Assembly: GCF_021233055.1 (NCBI RefSeq)
Contig: NZ_CP089538.1
Location: forward strand, 4,542,501-4,606,500
DNA: 64,000 nt
Reading direction: 5' to 3'
Source: Spirosoma oryzicola
GTDB lineage: Bacteria > Bacteroidota > Bacteroidia > Cytophagales > Spirosomataceae
The stretch's first letter is position 1; the number at the start of each line of letters is the position of its first letter. Positions 63,289-64,000 of this stretch are shown here, in pieces. Both the position numbers and the translations under genes were made by a program. The notes below the pieces were generated by a model. It was given only the letters and a program-made list of their open reading frames with translations. It made no database searches and was not told where the DNA came from.

Positions 63289-64000
63289 TTAAGCGATTAT
63301 CAGATTCAATACCATCACACCCGCCAACCCCGTCACCGATACCAGCGTTTCCATGACCGACCACGTTTTCAGCGTATCAGCCATCGACAGTTGAAAATAT
63401 TCGCGGAACAGCCAGAAGCCCGTGTCATTGACATGAGAGAACATCATGCTTCCCGCACCGATGCTCAGTACCATCAGGTTAGGCTCGACTCCCGACGCCT
63501 TCAACAACGGTGCGACAAACCCCGCCGTCGTAATACCAGATACGGTAGAAGAGCCAACACATACCCGAATAATAGCCGCCATTGTCCAGGCCAGTACGTA
63601 CGGGTGCAAGGATGAATGTTGCATCAGATCGGCGATAGCCTGACTCACACCGCCATCGGTCAGCACCTGTTTGAGGGCACCAGCACCGCCAAAAATCAAT
63701 AACAACATAGCCACTTCCTTTACCGAATCGGTCAGTAGAACCGTGGTTTCGGCCATCGATTTTCCCCGTTTCAAGCCAAGCAATCCCACCGCTACCAGCA
63801 CAGAAACCAACATACTGACCGTCGGTTCGCCCAGCGTGAGCAGTACCTGACTGGCCAGTGAGCGCTCAGCTAAAAATGGTCGAACGAATGTGATTACGCC
63901 AATTAGTAGGATCGGCAGCAAAACCGTTAGAAAGCTTACGGCAACCGAAGGCATTTGCTCGTCGGTCAGTTCAGCGGCCATGAACACTTTGTTAGGCAAG
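63289..64000 (-). CDS. GntP-family permease, C-terminal part
   Basis: 236 residues visible; the N-terminus lies beyond the right edge. Several transmembrane segments and the motifs AIIRVCVGSSTVSGITTAGFVAP (in part) and MMFSHVNDTGFWLF are typical of gluconate:H+ symporters. About half the usual 440-aa length is missing. It may import gluconate or a related hydroxy acid; no gluconate kinase gene is visible in the window. Confidence 0.88.
   Translation of the reverse strand, partial: LPNKVFMAAELTDEQMPSVAVSFLTVLLPILLIGVITFVRPFLAERSLASQVLLTLGEPTVSMLVSVLVAVGLLGLKRGKSMAETTVLLTDSVKEVAMLLLIFGGAGALKQVLTDGGVSQAIADLMQHSSLHPYVLAWTMAAIIRVCVGSSTVSGITTAGFVAPLLKASGVEPNLMVLSIGAGSMMFSHVNDTGFWLFREYFQLSMADTLKTWSVMETLVSVTGLAGVMVLNLIIA

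Noticed and set aside
1..64000. tRNA, rRNA, CRISPR arrays and insertion sequences
   Set aside because: Read-through found no T-loop/anticodon arrangement, rRNA landmarks, evenly spaced repeats or transposase-like proteins. A covariance scan for tRNA was not possible here.

Overview
The window reads as one chromosomal stretch of a Bacteroidota bacterium, most likely of the Cytophagales (Spirosoma-like family). This rests on gene content: PorX, a CHASE3/GAF hybrid kinase with three receivers, PafA-type phosphatase, an Oar-like TonB-dependent receptor, DUF1080 proteins, an M61 peptidase, a TIGR02757 protein and the rsfS-ftsH/birA neighbourhood. The promoters agree: many genes carry a TAnnTTTG -7 box, the signature of the Bacteroidota primary sigma factor, and Shine-Dalgarno sequences are mostly absent. 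The assignment is inferred from family knowledge, not from a database search. No tRNA, rRNA, CRISPR array, insertion sequence or prophage was seen. One small SRP RNA gene was found between a TPR lipoprotein gene and galK.

Layout. 1-7.4 kb holds a partial phytanoyl-CoA-dioxygenase-like gene, a hairpin/terminator RNA candidate, a cupin, and three exported proteins: DUF1080+PA14-like, a beta-propeller fused to a blue-copper domain, and a GH9 glucanase. 7.4-14.5 kb is a minus-strand signalling operon: REC-PAS-kinase, 1209-aa CHASE3-HAMP-GAF-kinase-3xREC, lone receiver, CheR, CheB. 14.8-24.3 kb holds acyl-CoA synthetase, phosphodiesterase, FtsH, RsfS, BirA, PafA-like phosphatase, fatty-acid hydroxylase and polyprenyl synthase. 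24.6-31.4 kb holds patatin, GDPD, an MBL-fold exported hydrolase and the TonB-dependent receptor. 31.7-37.7 kb is a mostly plus-strand housekeeping run (SelD, esterase, RsmI-like methylase, glyoxalase-II-like, PssA, PurS, FabH) ending at a CoA-binding protein. 38-45.7 kb holds an HNH/NUMOD4 protein, a 1281-aa NtrY-like kinase, a single-cysteine IscA-like protein, an unknown membrane protein, HMG-CoA lyase, a TMEM220 protein and a TPR lipoprotein. 45.8-58.9 kb holds SRP RNA, GalK, transaldolase, an FtsE-like ATPase, GH26 mannanase, M61 peptidase, PorX, LysM/RlpA-like protein, TIGR02757, an NPP-like phosphatase and aldose epimerase. 58.9-64 kb holds DUF1080, a lipoprotein, ALDH7, a fasciclin protein and a partial GntP permease.

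How they fit together. Several genes suit a polysaccharide-using lifestyle: GH9 and GH26 release sugars, an MBL and phosphatase set sits in the envelope, and aldose epimerase, GalK and transaldolase feed sugars into central metabolism. No SusC/SusD pair or classical polysaccharide-utilisation locus is present. PorX ties the cell to type IX secretion, although no T9SS structural gene is in the window.

The most unusual signal is non-coding. At least seven intergenic 3' ends carry long, often perfect inverted repeats whose loops share the octamer TTTGAGAA (or its complement TTCTCAAA), while the stems differ from site to site and remain self-complementary. Two sites also share a 46-bp composite element that can fold into an outer stem with two inner hairpins, and the octamer is flipped in one copy relative to the other. 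This looks like a dispersed hairpin family of unknown function, and it is the best candidate here for something undescribed.
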